From: Istiophorus platypterus
Taxonomy: Eukaryota; Chordata; Actinopteri; Istiophoriformes; Istiophoridae
DNA: 64,000 bases
Assembly (NCBI GenBank): GCA_016859345.1
Contig: CM029121.1
Span: 3,644,329-3,708,328 of the forward strand
Reading direction: 5' to 3'
Shown here one piece after another: positions 25,102-38,444 of this stretch. The notes under the pieces were generated by a model that was not told where the DNA came from, did not search any database, and saw only the letters and a list, made by a program, of their open reading frames with translations. Both the position numbers and the translations under genes were made by a program. Position 1 is the stretch's first letter, and every line of letters starts with the position of its first letter.

Positions 25102-27124
25102 TCCCCACCAAATGCACCATTTAAGCCTGTTTGCATAACATTTCCTAAAACCTACAGTGCTATGCAGTTTTTGGAAGTTAGTTAGCATTTTTTGGAATAA
25201 AAAAATGAAAGTGCAGTATACTTACTGGTAACCTAAAGATTTATAATATCAGTGTGGGCTGAGAGTCTAGAGAAAGTATTGAGAGACAGACTAACACAGC
25301 GTTGGTTTCGGTCTTAAGCCAGCCAGCGTTATCCTGTAAAGGCATGCTACATCTATTAAATATCCAATATTTACACAAAATAGGCTTGAAAATTGACTCT
25401 TGTCTTTAACTGGACAGCAAAATGTCATTTGGGCAAATAGAACCTATCATATGTCAATTAGAAGGGCAATGGATGTTGTGTACTGCATATTAATTCCTCC
25501 TTAACTTATGTAGCTGTAACAGACTCTCAATATGTGCTAGTGCTGTGACAATGAAAAAGAGAAGAAAACAGGGTAAACAATGAGATTCTGAATGTGAACA
25601 TGTATTGTATTTACTTGCTTTGTTTGAAAAGTTGCTAAGTTAACTTGTTTTCCCTCAAGACAACAGTATCAGGGAGATCAGCAGTGACTAACTTTAACAC
25701 TGAAGGAAGAAATAATCCCCTAAATATAAACTTGTTCGTGAAATAATTATTTCTTTTCAGACAAGTCTTAACAGGCCTAATTAAACCTGCAGTTCTTGTT
25801 TTGATTGTCTCTCCCTTGGGCCATAATTTGTATCCTCCATGAGAAATCACAAAAAAACTTGAATATTTATTGAATGTAGACAAAACAGTCAACATAAACA
25901 CACAAAAGTAAGAATTTTATTCTCTTATGTTTAAAATCTGCCCCCTAAAACATTTGATAAAATTGGAATCCAAATATCTTTTTGGTACCAGTTTTATCGG
26001 GAAAGATGTAATGCACATATAGTTTGACTCTGAAAAAGATTCCTTAAACAAAATGTAAATTAAAGTGGCAAAAAAATGGTATAGTAGTTAAAAAATGATG
26101 AGATGTTTCAGAACATATTTTTTGAGTATAATGTAGGATAGAAATAATATTGAATGTTGAACCAACAACTATCTGTTTTGTGATGGAAATGATAAAAAAT
26201 GATTTTATGTCACATTCAAATAAATGAAAAAATATGACCCCAAAAACAAGAAATAAAGATTAAAAGTGTTAAATTTATTTTCAGAGTTTGATACATGCAT
26301 ATGTATATACATTTTCAGTCTTGGCTTTGATGGCACTGAGGATATGATGTTTACATAGAAGACAGAGAAATTTGGCTATTCATATCCCTTGATACGTTTC
26401 CAATCAGTCAGATAATCAGAATGAATTTGATTTCATTCATGTCTGAATAACTGACCAAATCAGAGCATTAAGATGTTATTCAGGGGCATGGAACCAGGCT
26501 AGTATCCAAATATCTGATAGTGGGGCTCATCAGTTTTTTTGTATTTTCAATGAGGAAAAGCAACAATTGAGACACAATGTCAATTACATCAAAATACATA
26601 CATCAATACATCAAAAACTTACCGCATTTCCTGCATGTGCTAATTAGCCTGGGGCCAGGGATTTTGGCCCATAAATAGATATCACAGTGGGCCCCAACAC
26701 TCCACCACCAGGGGCAATGCCAGCCCTGAAAATATAACACAGTGGTATTCAATGTTTGATGCAAGACTGATAACCTTTATATGTGTGAGGTATAATTCCT
26801 GAACATCATTGAGTAATACTAAATATAATGTAAATATACATTAACTGCTTCAATTAAAATAAATTAGCATTATCACCTATAGAATGGTATAACAGTCTAT
26901 AGATTGAGGAGTTGGGCATGTGTTTACTTTTTACCAAAAATGGGAATAGAAAAGAGATTCTTTTAGTAGTAAATTTTAAATAAAATATCAGGTTAATTAA
27001 TTTAATATAACAAAATATTCTAATCTTCAAATATTTTTTTCAGGGCCCTTTCGGTCGAATGAGGCAAAAATACTGTGTGGGATGAATTGGATTAGAAAAA
27101 TTGTACATGAAACACATATTGACA

Positions 27125-27290
27125 TCATTCAGTGTAACTTGCACGTCCCCAGGATATCTACATCGATGCTTATTGTGAATAAACGACCATAAATCCATTT
27201 TGATATCCAAGAAAAAATATGCCTCAGAACTTGCCTAAGACTTCGAGTTTCTTCTGTATCAGAATTTATTTTATCAGTAATCCTGTGTTG
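27125..27290. repeat. dispersed repeat B, copy 1 (unnamed)
   Basis: The segment around aataaac...cataa...tgcctcagaacttgcct and cttctgtatcagaat aligns by eye with 36690-36850. It is diverged; no family name was recognised. Confidence 0.45.
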
Positions 27291-27814
27291 GATTTTCTGT
27301 AAAACCATGGGTACATGGCCAACAGGAACAGCAACAAACAAATTTCTCCGAAGAGAAAATCGGTAACCTCCCGTAGCCGACATTATAATAGCCCGTTTCG
27401 TAAGACTTCGTTGGGTCTTGCTCATTTGATGGCTTTCATTTTATTCTGTCATCACACTGGTTCACAAAAAGGCCTATATGTCAGTGTTAGACTGTTTCCA
27501 TCTACCAGACTTAGCATTACAATAAATTTACTCATATGGCAAAACCCTTTTTTTCAAAACAAATAACAACTGAGGGACAACACTAAAGTTTGCAGTGCGG
27601 TAGGAGACCTAAAATTACTAAGCTAGTACTAAGCAATATATCTGTCCATAGGGTCAAAGTGCAAGGAGATCAGGTAAAGAAGTGCACCGTAAGTGCTAGT
27701 TAGGCTTGTTAGGTTGTTAGAGGTGTAGGGAGAGGACGTGCTCTTGGTTGAGATGAGTTCTCAAGATAATCTTGAAGATAGAGATAAACAGGAGTTTAGC
27801 TAATTATACATGAT

Positions 27815-27866
27815 TCAGCGTCAACATTAAAACAGTCATCAGTTTTAATGTTGTAGCCAGTCGCTG
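27815..27866. mobile_element. palindromic relic of two Tc1-type terminal repeats
   Basis: aacattaaaac at the left and gttttaatgtt at the right form an inverted repeat separated by about eight bases. The outer flanks (gattcagcgtc, and gtagccagtcgctgtata) resemble each other inverted and also the ends of a fish Tc1-type element (tatacactgatcagcc...). The whole internal region is lost. Confidence 0.5.
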
Positions 27867-29074
27867 TATATCCAGTTGGAATGGGACTTTAGTCTTTCTT
27901 AATATTTAATGGACACTAACCGTCTTCCTCTGCTTCCAGTTTTCAAGAAAACTAGGCTAAACATGTCCCACTGACACGAAGGACTTTATCTTCGTGCCTT
28001 TGCACGGTGTGAAACACTGGCACATAGATGACCTGGTATTTTCCTGCGTTCACTGCGGTTATTTCTTTGTGAACCTTGGTTTGGTATCTCGAGTGTGTAT
28101 TGTGTAGTCTACCAACCGACCTGCTCAGAGCAGGTCAACTTTTCAGCAAATTTTTGCACAATTTTTTTTTCTCTTCATTCAATGAAATAATTCACATCCA
28201 TGTAAAATTCCCTAAAATCACACAACTCTCCCTTTTATTTATGTTGGGTTTTTAATTAAGATTAATGAGTGACTCTCACCAGCTCTGTGATTAAAAACAA
28301 AACATGCACGAGAGCGGCCTTTTCCTTTTTCTGGTGTCTCTCTTTACAGTTATCTCAAGGTAGTGAGTGGTTCATTTGATTTCTGGTCTCCAACACACTC
28401 AAGCCACAATTACACCCGGCAGATCCAGAGATAATATGTTGTGCTAATCACAACATATGCCATGACTGTATGAAGATGTATTCTTTCTGGTCCCACTCTG
28501 TTTCCAAGTGCACCACTGGTGTGCCAAAGTGCACATAACACACCTCCGTTGCACTAGGCTGTCATACAGTGAAGTACTGTAAGTAATGGGAGCAGTAGTT
28601 TATTACTGACCTCACTTGCATAGCTGGTTTTGTTTATCCTATCACAGGTAAGGCAGCTTAAGTTCATAACATGTTATCCTTCACAACACATTTGCTTTTT
28701 TCAACGCTTTTTTCTTTCAAACAAAAATTTAATGTAAATCTGTTCGAGCTGCGGATACTTAAACACCTCAAGGTCCCCTATTTACAGCACATGGATACGT
28801 CAGCAGTGTTGTGTACCCATTAATCATTTTGACAGGCTGAAAAATATCATTCACTCACAGTTGAACAAGAGCATGAACACATACATAAGTACAATACATA
28901 TTCACTGGCAGGTAATGCATTTGAGTGCGCTGTCTTTCTCTACTGCACACACGAGTATGCAATTCATTATAATGGCTGGTTCCAAATTATGTGTTGCTGC
29001 TGTGTTCCAGATTAGACACGAGAGACTAACAAGGTTCTTAACCCACTTCAATACTATTTCTCTTTCTCTCTCTC

Positions 29075-29105
<31 letters not shown>

Positions 29106-29114
29106 ACACACACA
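29075..29114. repeat. (CA)n microsatellite, one interruption
   Basis: CA units interrupted once by TCA, following a CT-rich stretch. Confidence 0.95.
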
Positions 29115-32100
29115 TTGCCACAGAGAGGGTATTGGTCTGTGACTAATGGAATCATTTACAGATACAAAAGAACCCAGCTGGTGATAAACACTTGTCTACC
29201 TACTCCTCTCTCTTTAAACACTCGCATTTTCAACAATCACATTGCTTTCGATATGTTTCTTTTTCAAGTGTTATTGATGTTGATAAGGGCCATTCTTTGC
29301 ACTCTCTGTAACACATTTAATTTCACACATTGTATTCAAAATTTATGCACATGCCTCTTCCATTTCTTTCTTCCTCTTTTCCTTTCTTCTCTCCTATTCA
29401 TTTGTCTCCCTCTAACACCTTATTCTTAATCCTTCTTCTTCCTCGCTCTTTCCTGTGCACTGAAACCCGCCCACCTTGTCACAGAGATATACTGTATATA
29501 CCAGAACAATCTCAGAGAGAAAGATATTTTAAGGGAGATAACTGAGCGAAGCAGATTATATTCCATTTTAAGTTTTACCAACTGACGGTGGCAGTCTCAT
29601 AATACACAGTATAGTTAATGTAATAATCTATGAAGCATCCACAAAATGGTACTCTCTTCTATTCTATGTTTTATGTACAACCAAAATTTTGACATTAAAT
29701 TTAAACTACTAAATCCATTTAACATAAAGAATTTAATTGAATTATTACACCCACTTCTGAATGATTTTAAGTCCCATACTGTTATGACAAAGAATGATAG
29801 CAGCTTGTTACATTAGCTAATCTCTGCCAAGCTGATGCTAGTTTCACTTGTCTGTAGCAATCAAAATGGTGCATCCAGAAAGCCATTACGAAAATTTAAT
29901 ACCATCACTGGAAACAAAAACATCAACATGCAGTCAAGTCATGCACACATGCATGCTGACATGCTTTGTGTAAAAAACTGACTTTCATTAGTTTCACCAA
30001 TGCTTCACATCAGGGCTAAATGTAGTATTCAACCACTCAATATTCCAGAAGTTCTGCACACATCTGTTCAGATTAAAGAAAAATTAATAAAGAATCATCA
30101 ATTACAATAAAGTAATTGTTTGGTAATAATATTTATTCATAAACAAGTGTGTCTATATACAAATTACTTAAAAAGAAAGTCAAATTGTCTGCACTGCTAC
30201 AATGCTGGACAATTATTCTGTCACGACAAATATACAAAGACAGCTTACTAATTCTATCCAGGATTCTGTCCCTAATTAATCCAGGTATTCTTTGACTATA
30301 ATTTAAATCTTGCTTCTTATGCAAACATAACTTTCACGTTGCCTATAAAAGCACACTATAATACTGTTATTGTATCAGTTTATATTCAATTAGTGCAGTG
30401 CTCATCAAACTGGAGTGTAATGTTTGATGATATCATCAGTGACAAAGGATTGAGTGTCAATTCAAAAAGAAAACATGGAGGATTTGTCAGTTGGATGGTT
30501 GTGTAGGGTTTATAAAGATTATATTATGTCTGAATTTTTTTGATTTCAACAACCACTCATCCAAAAAACTTCAGTGACCCTCAGTATAACACCTGCAAAA
30601 TTTAAAGTTGATTAGTTATTAGTAGGACTTGCCTAACTATAATGCAGTATCTGTTAAAAGTATGCCTGTTGGTAGCCTCAGGGGTGTAATTGGTTCTCTT
30701 TACAAACTCTCAGAGCAACACTCTATGATGTCGCTGATGACATTATAGTTAGAGATTTATTTTTGAGAAACTGTATAATTCAATAAAGCACTTACAGTCA
30801 ATCTACATAATTGTCTCTACCATACATGCAATTACCTCAGATGTTGGAAATTTAGTGTCAAACACAAGCAACTATGGACTGTTTGTTACAGAGAGGGCTA
30901 ACTGAAATCACAAAAATCCACAATGATCTCCAGCTGCATTATATGTGTACTATTAGTCATCCCCACATTCATGCACTGTTTCTACCCACAGCTAGCAGTT
31001 GTTTTCATGGAAAAACCTCAAGATAAACCCACTGTATACTACTTTCCCAGCAACATCAGAAGACAGGTAAAGCAAGTGACTAGCTGGTGAACATAGAGGA
31101 GCATGCAGTGTCAAATATTCTCCTCAGGAGTTGATGGAGAACAAACAGATCTAAAAGTTGAGTGAATATTGGACTTACATTTATTAAGTGGATACAAACA
31201 CATCTCAGTTAATGCTGGACAATATCTTTTGCATCTCTAGATAGACGACTGTTTGCTAACACAGTAGCCATAACTTTTTTAAAAAATATCATCTGACGAT
31301 GATAGTGTGTTGAAGTTGTGCTCACAGGCTATTCTGCTGGCCACAGAAACATTTGTTTTTTTTAAAGACTTTTCTGTGGTTTTCCTGTTCTATTTTTTGT
31401 TGTTGAATATTGAATAGATTTACTTATTTGAGCCTTTAAGAACTGCTCAAATCAAACAGACTTTACAGCAACACACACTGGAAGGGTCATGTAGCATCAT
31501 GTTATTTGATGGTAAACGCACATAGAAAAAAGAAGTATCCCAGCTTTAATGGTCAGGATGCACCTTTCCGGGAAGCAAATGCAATAAAATTGCTAATATT
31601 TTTTGGCATCTGTGCTGGGAAAGTTATTAAGCTTGAAGTCCATGCCAGTGTATATTGCCCTTTCATTGTAAAAATTACACTTTGGTTAACTGCTCACAGC
31701 TCATAGACATACCAATATGCAACTGGGTATCCCTGGACTCATTTCACCATCACCTCTCAAATACCAAATCACTAATAAAGGTGAGAAGATGCCCTCAGAG
31801 TAGGCATTGTTTCATATTATGATGTCATATGCCAAAAGGTTTGAGAACCACTGAACTAGAAGATGATCCTTGGGGGTTGCTATGTTAATGGATTAATTTA
31901 AAATTATAGTATTTTCATACCACCACAAAAAAGTCACGTGTTATTGGTGAAGTTGAATTTGAATTAGGCTGCGTAAATATATGCGATATAATCTAAAATC
32001 ATTATGACATGTTTCAGAAAACCCAATGCATATTAGTATTCAGCTTTGAGAAAATAATTTCTTATAGATTGACATGAAGTATGAACAGTGTAACCTTTAA

Positions 32101-32324
32101 CTTGACAGGAGGAGCCTTTATGAGGCATAGATCTTATAAATTGGTTGTCTGCTTTTTAAGGTCTTTGCTGTAAATTGTGTGTGTTTATATAGAACAGAGA
32201 AAAGTAGGCCAGAGGCAAGATAAAATTTGTTATTTTAATATAATATACCTCTGTGGGGCTGAACCAATTAAAAATGAATGATTGAGTTGCAAGCTTCTGA
32301 TCTGATAGGTTTTTGTTATTATAT

Positions 32325-32370
32325 ACACTGACCAGCCAAACATTAAAACCAGTTACCAGTTTTAATCCGT
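32325..32370. mobile_element. short Tc1-type terminal fragment
   Basis: tatacactgaccagccaaa followed by cattaaaacc matches the end of the same Tc1-type element as the relic at 27.8 kb. Only about 45 bases remain. Confidence 0.5.
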
Positions 32371-33369
32371 TGTGGCTATTAGTGTATTTAGAGTAAATTG
32401 TAGGTGCCTGTAATTTTAACTAATAAAAGAGAGCTTTACCGTATGAGTAAGAATTTGAAAACTTTGAACTTCAAATATTAAAGTACTGTGATTGCATGAT
32501 ATGGAACTTATTGTCTGAAGGGTTTTAGTTGTACTGAATTTCAGTGAATAAATGAAAAAGGTTTAGTCACTATAATGGTGTATGATGTTACTCTGATACA
32601 CTTATTTTGCATACTAACCATAGTAAGTTAAAAAAGCATCTCTGCTTGTGTAAAGCTTTTATCCGGGGTTGAATATCTAACCAACCTAATCAGCCTCTTT
32701 GACTGAAGCACTATTTTCCCCCAGTACACCTTTGCATCTACAGCACCCCTGTGATTATTGCCCAGGTTGCCTAAAATCCCTGTCAATTTAATTCAGAACC
32801 CTGGGAATGGCTTTTTTCTGCTCCACTTTCCTTGAGGAGCAACGGCCAGCACACCTTAAATTAATGATTCAGCTCCATCTTCACTGCTCAATGGTGGATT
32901 TACTCTCCTGATCCAGTCCGCACCTCAAACCCCCCCCCCCCCCCCCCGCTTCCAGACTGGACCAAAAATCCTCCTTATGATCTTATTTAACATCCTCCTC
33001 TTTGATGCTCTAACAATTGAGAACTGTAATTAATGTTGAAAATTGATAATGATATTTGATAATCTACTGTTATACTTAACTTAGGTTTTAATAAAACTTG
33101 AATTTTTAAAAGTTTAAATAATTTAATGGTTTTTAAAGTTGCTGTGGCAAACCTATCTTGGTCTTTTTGACCATCACCAGCCAGTTGTTACCTTTGTTCT
33201 GTTTGGTGCTTGACTAGTAGAATTAAAATGGGTTATCAGATGGCTTTTTTTACTGAATTCAATTGCCTGCTGCTGCCTTAAACAAGGTTGACATCCTGTT
33301 GAAACATACAGACTCAAAAACTCATACTGAATCAAATCTATAAATGCAGCCATGATGCATGATTGGTAC

Positions 33370-34395
33370 TTTGGAACGCTGCCTTTGGCTTGTATTTCAG
33401 TTCATGTTTGGATGATTTCCACCCATTTTTCCTTGCGAAAGGCTTCTTTTAGTTGAGAGTCTTGGATCATCTTACATACACTGCTCTCTTGAGTCCTATC
33501 CCCAGACTTTTGATGATGATGTTTAGGTCGAGGGACGGGGAGAGTCACAGCAAAACCTTCAGCTTGTGTCCCTTGAGTTCGTCCATTAGGGTTTTTGAGG
33601 TGTGTGTAGGATCATTATCCTGTTGTAAAGCACCCTCTTTACATCTTTGTTTTTTGATTTTTTTTACAGGCAGTGTGATGTTTTCTACCTTTTTTTCCTA
33701 GTATTTTATTAATTATTTCCTCCCTCTACAAGTGAATGTTCTCTGTGCCACTGGCTGCAACATAAGCCCAAAGCATGATTGATCCAACCCCATACTTGAC
33801 AGTAGAGGTGTCCTATTCATGAAACTGTGCTGCCTTTTTTCTCCAAACGCACTTTTTCTCATTCCAGCAAACAAGCTTTATTTTAACTTAATCAGTCTAT
33901 GGAACTAGACAGCCATCTATTAGTTACATTACATACTGAGGAAAGAGCTAAACTGCTATCATCTTATAACCTTCTCCTGCTTTGTGGGCATCAGTTATTT
34001 TAATTTTCAGAGAGCTAGGCAGCTGCTGAGGAGCCCATGGCTGCTGATTATTGGGACCAGGTTTGAGGGGTGAGAGTATTGATGAAGCTTCAAAATTTGC
34101 ATCTCTTGAATAATGACTTGACTAATAATGTCTGTGAACAAGCCATTGCCCTAAGTAGCTAATTAAGGCCTGGTACCATGGTAGTTTATCTGAGAGCTCA
34201 GATATTTTTGGTGCACATACTTGTGTTGCTCTTTTTTTTTCCTTTTACAAAACAGACATAATACACTAATCTTAAAATATAGAAACAGCGTTTCACCTTT
34301 AACATTATGTCCTTTTGAGGAACAGTTCATCATCTATTCGCTTAACTATTCACAGTAACAGAAATTTTACTAAGGTGCCCATCTGTTTCATGTGT
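33370..34395 (-). mobile_element. Tc1/mariner-like element, copy 1, internally deleted, minus orientation
   Basis: The right part (33940-34395) carries the 5' end of the element reversed: aaccttctcctgctttgtgg, ctaggcagctgctgagga and gcccatggctgctgatta. The left part (33370-33880) carries the 3' end: the antisense reading of the transposase end, then gccactggctgcaaca and gcccaaagcatgattgat. The middle of the transposase is missing between about 33890 and 33930. The antisense frame at 33525-33650 (SRDGESHSKTFSLCP) is homologous to that of the opposite-facing copy at 48.4-48.6 kb (SRDCEGHGETFSVHL), which shows from the window alone that the two are copies in inverted orientation. Confidence 0.85.
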
Positions 34396-35201
34396 CAGTT
34401 TCTTTTTGTTTCTTTTTATTTTCAACTTTTAGAACAAGGTTATAAAAATAAAACCATAAAAAACAAAAAGCCAGTTGCCAGTGTAGTAAATATTTGTCCA
34501 TGCCTGTCCAGATATGCTGTTTAAACAGTCAGGCTATTTGCTTTCTCATATAAACAACAAAGGGGCAGCAAACATACGAGTCAGATGAGGACTGCCTAAT
34601 GTCCTCCAAATAAAGACAGGAAACCATATCATTGAGCAACTTCTTAAAATAATGACAGGAGGTAGATTTGCGATCATTGTTAACATTAAAGAAATTGGCT
34701 GTGTTTTTGAAAGTTATTCATGTTATAATTGGAATTTAGGCTTTGTAATTAGTTGAGGATAATATTGACACTCGAGTCAACCCGATGTCTCTCGTGCATC
34801 ATGGACCGCTGACGCCACCACTCTGTTGCACACTCCTTGAGTGATAGTAGATGTCTGGCATCAAAGGCCCTAGAAGCTCATTTTCTCAATCAGCTTCCTA
34901 CTTTGAGTGGTGCGGTCCTTCATGAACACTATTTTCTGCCAAAGTTAGAACAGTTTTGATTATTCCACATTGGAATTTTCTGTATTTCTTTTTTCAATCT
35001 TACCTTAAGATATTAAAAAAATACTTTATATTTTATTTCAGCAGTCTCTGTTTTCATTTTCACTTTTTTTTTTTTTTTCAAATTTTATTATGATTATTTA
35101 CTCACAGTTTATTCTAGAGCGTCTGGTTGGTGCTCTGGAGCCCTGGAATAATTTGCAGTCATTGTTTAAACACATTCTCTCTGTGCTCTGTCGTCCCACA
35201 G

Positions 35202-35399
35202 GGCGGAACCCATTCTACAGCGAATAAAGGAGGACCGGACCCGGGTGGTGTCACCCTCATTTGACAACATCAAATACGACACCTTCGAGATTGAGGAATA
35301 CCCGCTGTCTGCTCAGGGTTTTGACTGGGAGCTGTGGTGTCGATACCTCAACCCACCAAAGTCTTGGTGGACACAACGCAATCATACAGCCCCTATCAA
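35202..35399 (+). CDS. galnt18: galnt18 exon 5: central catalytic domain
   Basis: 198 bases, phase 2 in and out; acceptor ctgtcgtcccacag, donor GTAAAT. The codon split with exon 4 restores the Trp of the FNTGWAEP block. It reads AEPILQRIKEDRTRVVSP, SFDNIKYDTFEIEEYPLSAQ and GFDWELWCRYLNPPKSWW. The FDNIKYD and GFDWELWCRY blocks match GALNT18 and GALNT8 rather than GALNT9 or 17, and are a strong reason for the gene call. NHT at 35380 is a possible sequon. A decayed Tc1 copy ends about 0.8 kb upstream in intron 4. Confidence 0.97.
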
Positions 35400-35823
35400 G
35401 TAAATACAGCCTAACAAGATTAATATCAATTCAAAAAAAATGAAAAAAAAAGAAATCCAATGTCGTATCATGAAAGGAGGGAGACACCAGCAAAGTAATC
35501 AGTCAATGCAATAATAGTTATTAATAATTTGCCTTAAAGCATAATGAAGCAGGTGTGATACAATCACTCACTAGGAACATTATTTTCACATAATAATTTC
35601 TTGAACGAAAATCTCTGAGAATAATTATGTGTGTAAACTCTGGTAAATGTATTGTCAATATTCTAACTCATATAAAACATGTGGGATTTAGCACAGCCAG
35701 AGGGCATATTGAGTAACACATAGTAGGCAGTTACACAAGAAAGAGAGCAGGTCATTTTTGATACCACTGTACAGTGCATTTGTTGCTGCCTACAGTGTCT
35801 ACAATTATTGCATATACTCTTAA

Positions 35824-36153
35824 ATGGATACATTGATACAGATCTTCATTACTGTTAATAAGGAAAACTTTACCAATATGACAGATAAAGATTGCTTAGA
35901 TATGCTAGAGGGGCTTTTACAGAAATACAGGCTGGCTACAAGAGCAAAATATCCTACTTACCAATATCTGCAAGAGGATATTACATCTGTTGATGTGGTT
36001 CATAGCAAGCACAATGATATCATGTTCATAGATTTGAACATATACAGCTTGATTTTGAAATATGAATATTATATGAATATTATTCTGTGTTCACATGATC
36101 CTGATTTCCAAAAAAACCTAAACAATGCACAGAAGCCAGTGGGAGAATTTTAG
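35824..36153 (+). other. unexplained 109-codon open frame in intron 5
   Basis: It starts MDTLIQIFITVNKENF and has a mixed composition (KDCLDMLEGLLQKYRLAT in the middle) that looks more protein-like than the repeat-derived frames nearby. No known family was recognised, there is no intron 5 splice pair that would include it in galnt18, and AT-rich DNA can give such a frame by chance. Possibly a fragment of a mobile element. Confidence 0.2.
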
Positions 36154-36689
36154 GGGTCTATAGGGAACGTGCAGCAAATTTTTGCCTAAAAACTCCTAAT
36201 CTGGTTCATCACGGATCTGCACCCCTGGGTACCTCATCATAACTAATATCTCTCAGCAATACTAAGTTTGTTTTTTCATGTCCTGTGAGCATGGATTCAG
36301 AAATACAGAGCATGATCAGCTGTAGGTGTCATTTCAATAGGGTTATAAAAAATAAAACCATCCAGTTTATGATTTAAAATCAAAAACCCGTTTGGGCAAA
36401 ATAACATTAAGGGACAGATGGGGACTCTCTGTGCTCTTCACTAAGCTAAATAATTTATGCTGAAAGTACCACAGAGAAATAACAGAATGTAGTTTGTAAT
36501 AGACATCTAAAATTCCACAGGACAATGCGAAAAGAGAAAGCCAAGAGCCCCCTCAGAGGGTGTGGGAGAGTTGAAGGGGAGCTATGGAGGGAGGGACAAG
36601 AGGCAAAGATAGTCTACTGTGTGAGAGGGATTTCAGTTGTACTCCTCTGACATATCTTGGTCAATCTTAACAGACAGACATGAGACAAA

Positions 36690-36860
36690 TATTGATATCA
36701 TGGAACGTGACATTTCCCAAGAATATATATCTCTAATGTTCATTGCAAATAAACATTCATAACTCTGAGGAATCTTAGACAAAAGATGCTTCAGAACATG
36801 CCTGTGAATCATCACATTTTGTGTTTTCTTCAGTATCAAAGTAATGCATTGGTAGTTGAC
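36690..36860. repeat. dispersed repeat B, copy 2 (unnamed)
   Basis: It shares aataaacattcataa, tgcttcagaacatgcctg and ttcttcagtatcaaagtaat with 27125-27290, and its end with 42375-42425. Confidence 0.5.
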
Positions 36861-37669
36861 TGTACACCCATAGACTGAGAAAAAACTGAGAGATACACTT
36901 TAAAATACGAGGACCTCCCTCTAGATGGGATTTAAGTTATAGGATAACCAGTGAGTTTGCCACAAAGATAGTAGGTACAGTAATTGTGGCAATAATTGTT
37001 GCTGGGGTCAGTCTGAAAAATCCTACATCCCTGTCCAGACTGGATTAAAATCAGTGATCAGTGCAGGTAATGTTGTAGTCTTCTCCCCTAGAGAAATAAT
37101 CCAGTACTAGTTTGGTGTAATACATTTAGTTTCCAGTTTTGCTTGGCACATATTTTATCTCAGCGATCCATACATTTATTTGTTAGGTAAATATTGTTCC
37201 CTACAAAAATCTTGAGGGGAACATTTAAAAGCTACTAAATTATTAAAGATAAATGTTTGACAGGGCTGAAACCAACATGCAAATCCCACATTTCTACAGA
37301 CTCTGTGAGTCACTGGTACTGGTATTGGGCAGCAGACTTAATGTAAATCCAGTAGAAATGAACAGTGTGGAGTGGAAAAGTCTGTGGACATATGAGATTT
37401 AAACACTAGTTGTCCCAAGCAGGCAAACATTTTGTCATTTCAGGCAGAAAAAGGACACCTTTATTTTATAAAAATATTCTTGGAGACAAAAGCTGCTGCT
37501 GGATAACAGGGTAAAATAAAAGGCAGATCTTTGCACTCGCTGCCTTGTCAGGGAGTAGTGACTGCCAACTGCAGCCCCCTATAAAATCCCAGCACATATA
37601 CTGCTCATCCTCCTTAGTAACTCACCAATCTATACCAAAAAGGGAGTCATAGAACTGGAGTTATTATTT

Positions 37670-38444
37670 CTATTTAGTACGTGTTGTGCCCTCCAATAGG
37701 CTTGACTGGGAGAGAGAAAAAAAATGAGCCTGATCCCACAGCTTGGGTACCACCCACCTAAGGGTCCTGAGAGACCATCTATCACCATCTGCAGGTCCCA
37801 CTTGGGAATAAGACGACTGAGGACCACTGGCAGGGATAGCTCCTAGCCATGAAGCAGCCCCAACAATCATGGCCATATGTATCTGCTGCCATGAATACCC
37901 CCAAGGAGGGTGGGGCACAGTCTCTACAACAAACCCTTTCAGAAAACCAAGAATACCCTGCAGTGGGCACATAAGTAGGTCAATGGCTCTTCTCTCTCAC
38001 CAGTCAGACGGCAACACTGCAACATGTGTCATAAGTCCTGGAGGCGGACTGAGGCTCAGGCGTTCTGGGTTGTGGAAAACACTGTAGCTGGCAGGTCCAT
38101 CTCTCTCAATGTCTGTCCCAGGCCAAGTTCATGCCCAGCAGCATGATATTTTGTATCACTAGCTCTGTGTTAGACCTGGCTTCTTGCTGTGAGTAGGCAA
38201 GGATCAGCCAGTTGTCTATGTAGGTCAGAATCTTCACTCTCATCTCTCAGAGCAAGCTCAACATCCTTTCCACACACTTGGAAAAAGTGTGTGGTGCCAG
38301 AGAATAACCAAACACCAGGCAACAGTTGTGATAATTCCCCAGCCCCACTGCCAAGTGCAGATACTTCCTGTGCTGTGGCAGAATGAGGACTTCAAAATAT
38401 GCATATGATCTATGGATGTCATCGAGTTTCCGGGCTAATTGCAT
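37670..38444 (-). pseudogene. DIRS-like retroelement, reverse-transcriptase remnant
   Basis: The minus strand reads LPQHRKYLHLAVG, then VFGYSLAPHTFSKCVERML, an in-frame stop (about 38242-38244), and KILTYIDNWLILAYS. This follows the reverse-transcriptase order of DIRS-type elements (HRKYLRF, LPFGLSLAPRTFxKCV, ILxYIDDWLIxA). The second Asp of the YIDD catalytic motif is Asn here (38211-38222). Downstream, 37970-37670, the frame continues weakly. With the stop and the lost Asp the copy is dead. The G+C-richer DNA up to about 40.5 kb may be the rest of the element, but I could not recognise its other genes. Confidence 0.75.

Larger units (their letters stand above)
25002..35201 (+). other. galnt18: intron 4 of galnt18 (10.2 kb)
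   Basis: AT-rich. Recognised contents are microsatellites at 25045-25096 and 29075-29114, repeat B copy 1 near 27125-27290, a palindromic Tc1 relic at 27815-27866, a short Tc1 terminus near 32325-32370, C18 at 32930-32947 and a Tc1 copy at 33370-34395. Nothing else in 25.1-33.3 kb reads as a gene. Confidence 0.9.

Noticed and set aside
24712..25188. 158-codon minus-strand open frame
   Set aside because: It is the antisense of exon 4 joined to translated (GT)n and (TA)n repeats, with Thr-His and Ile-Tyr runs.
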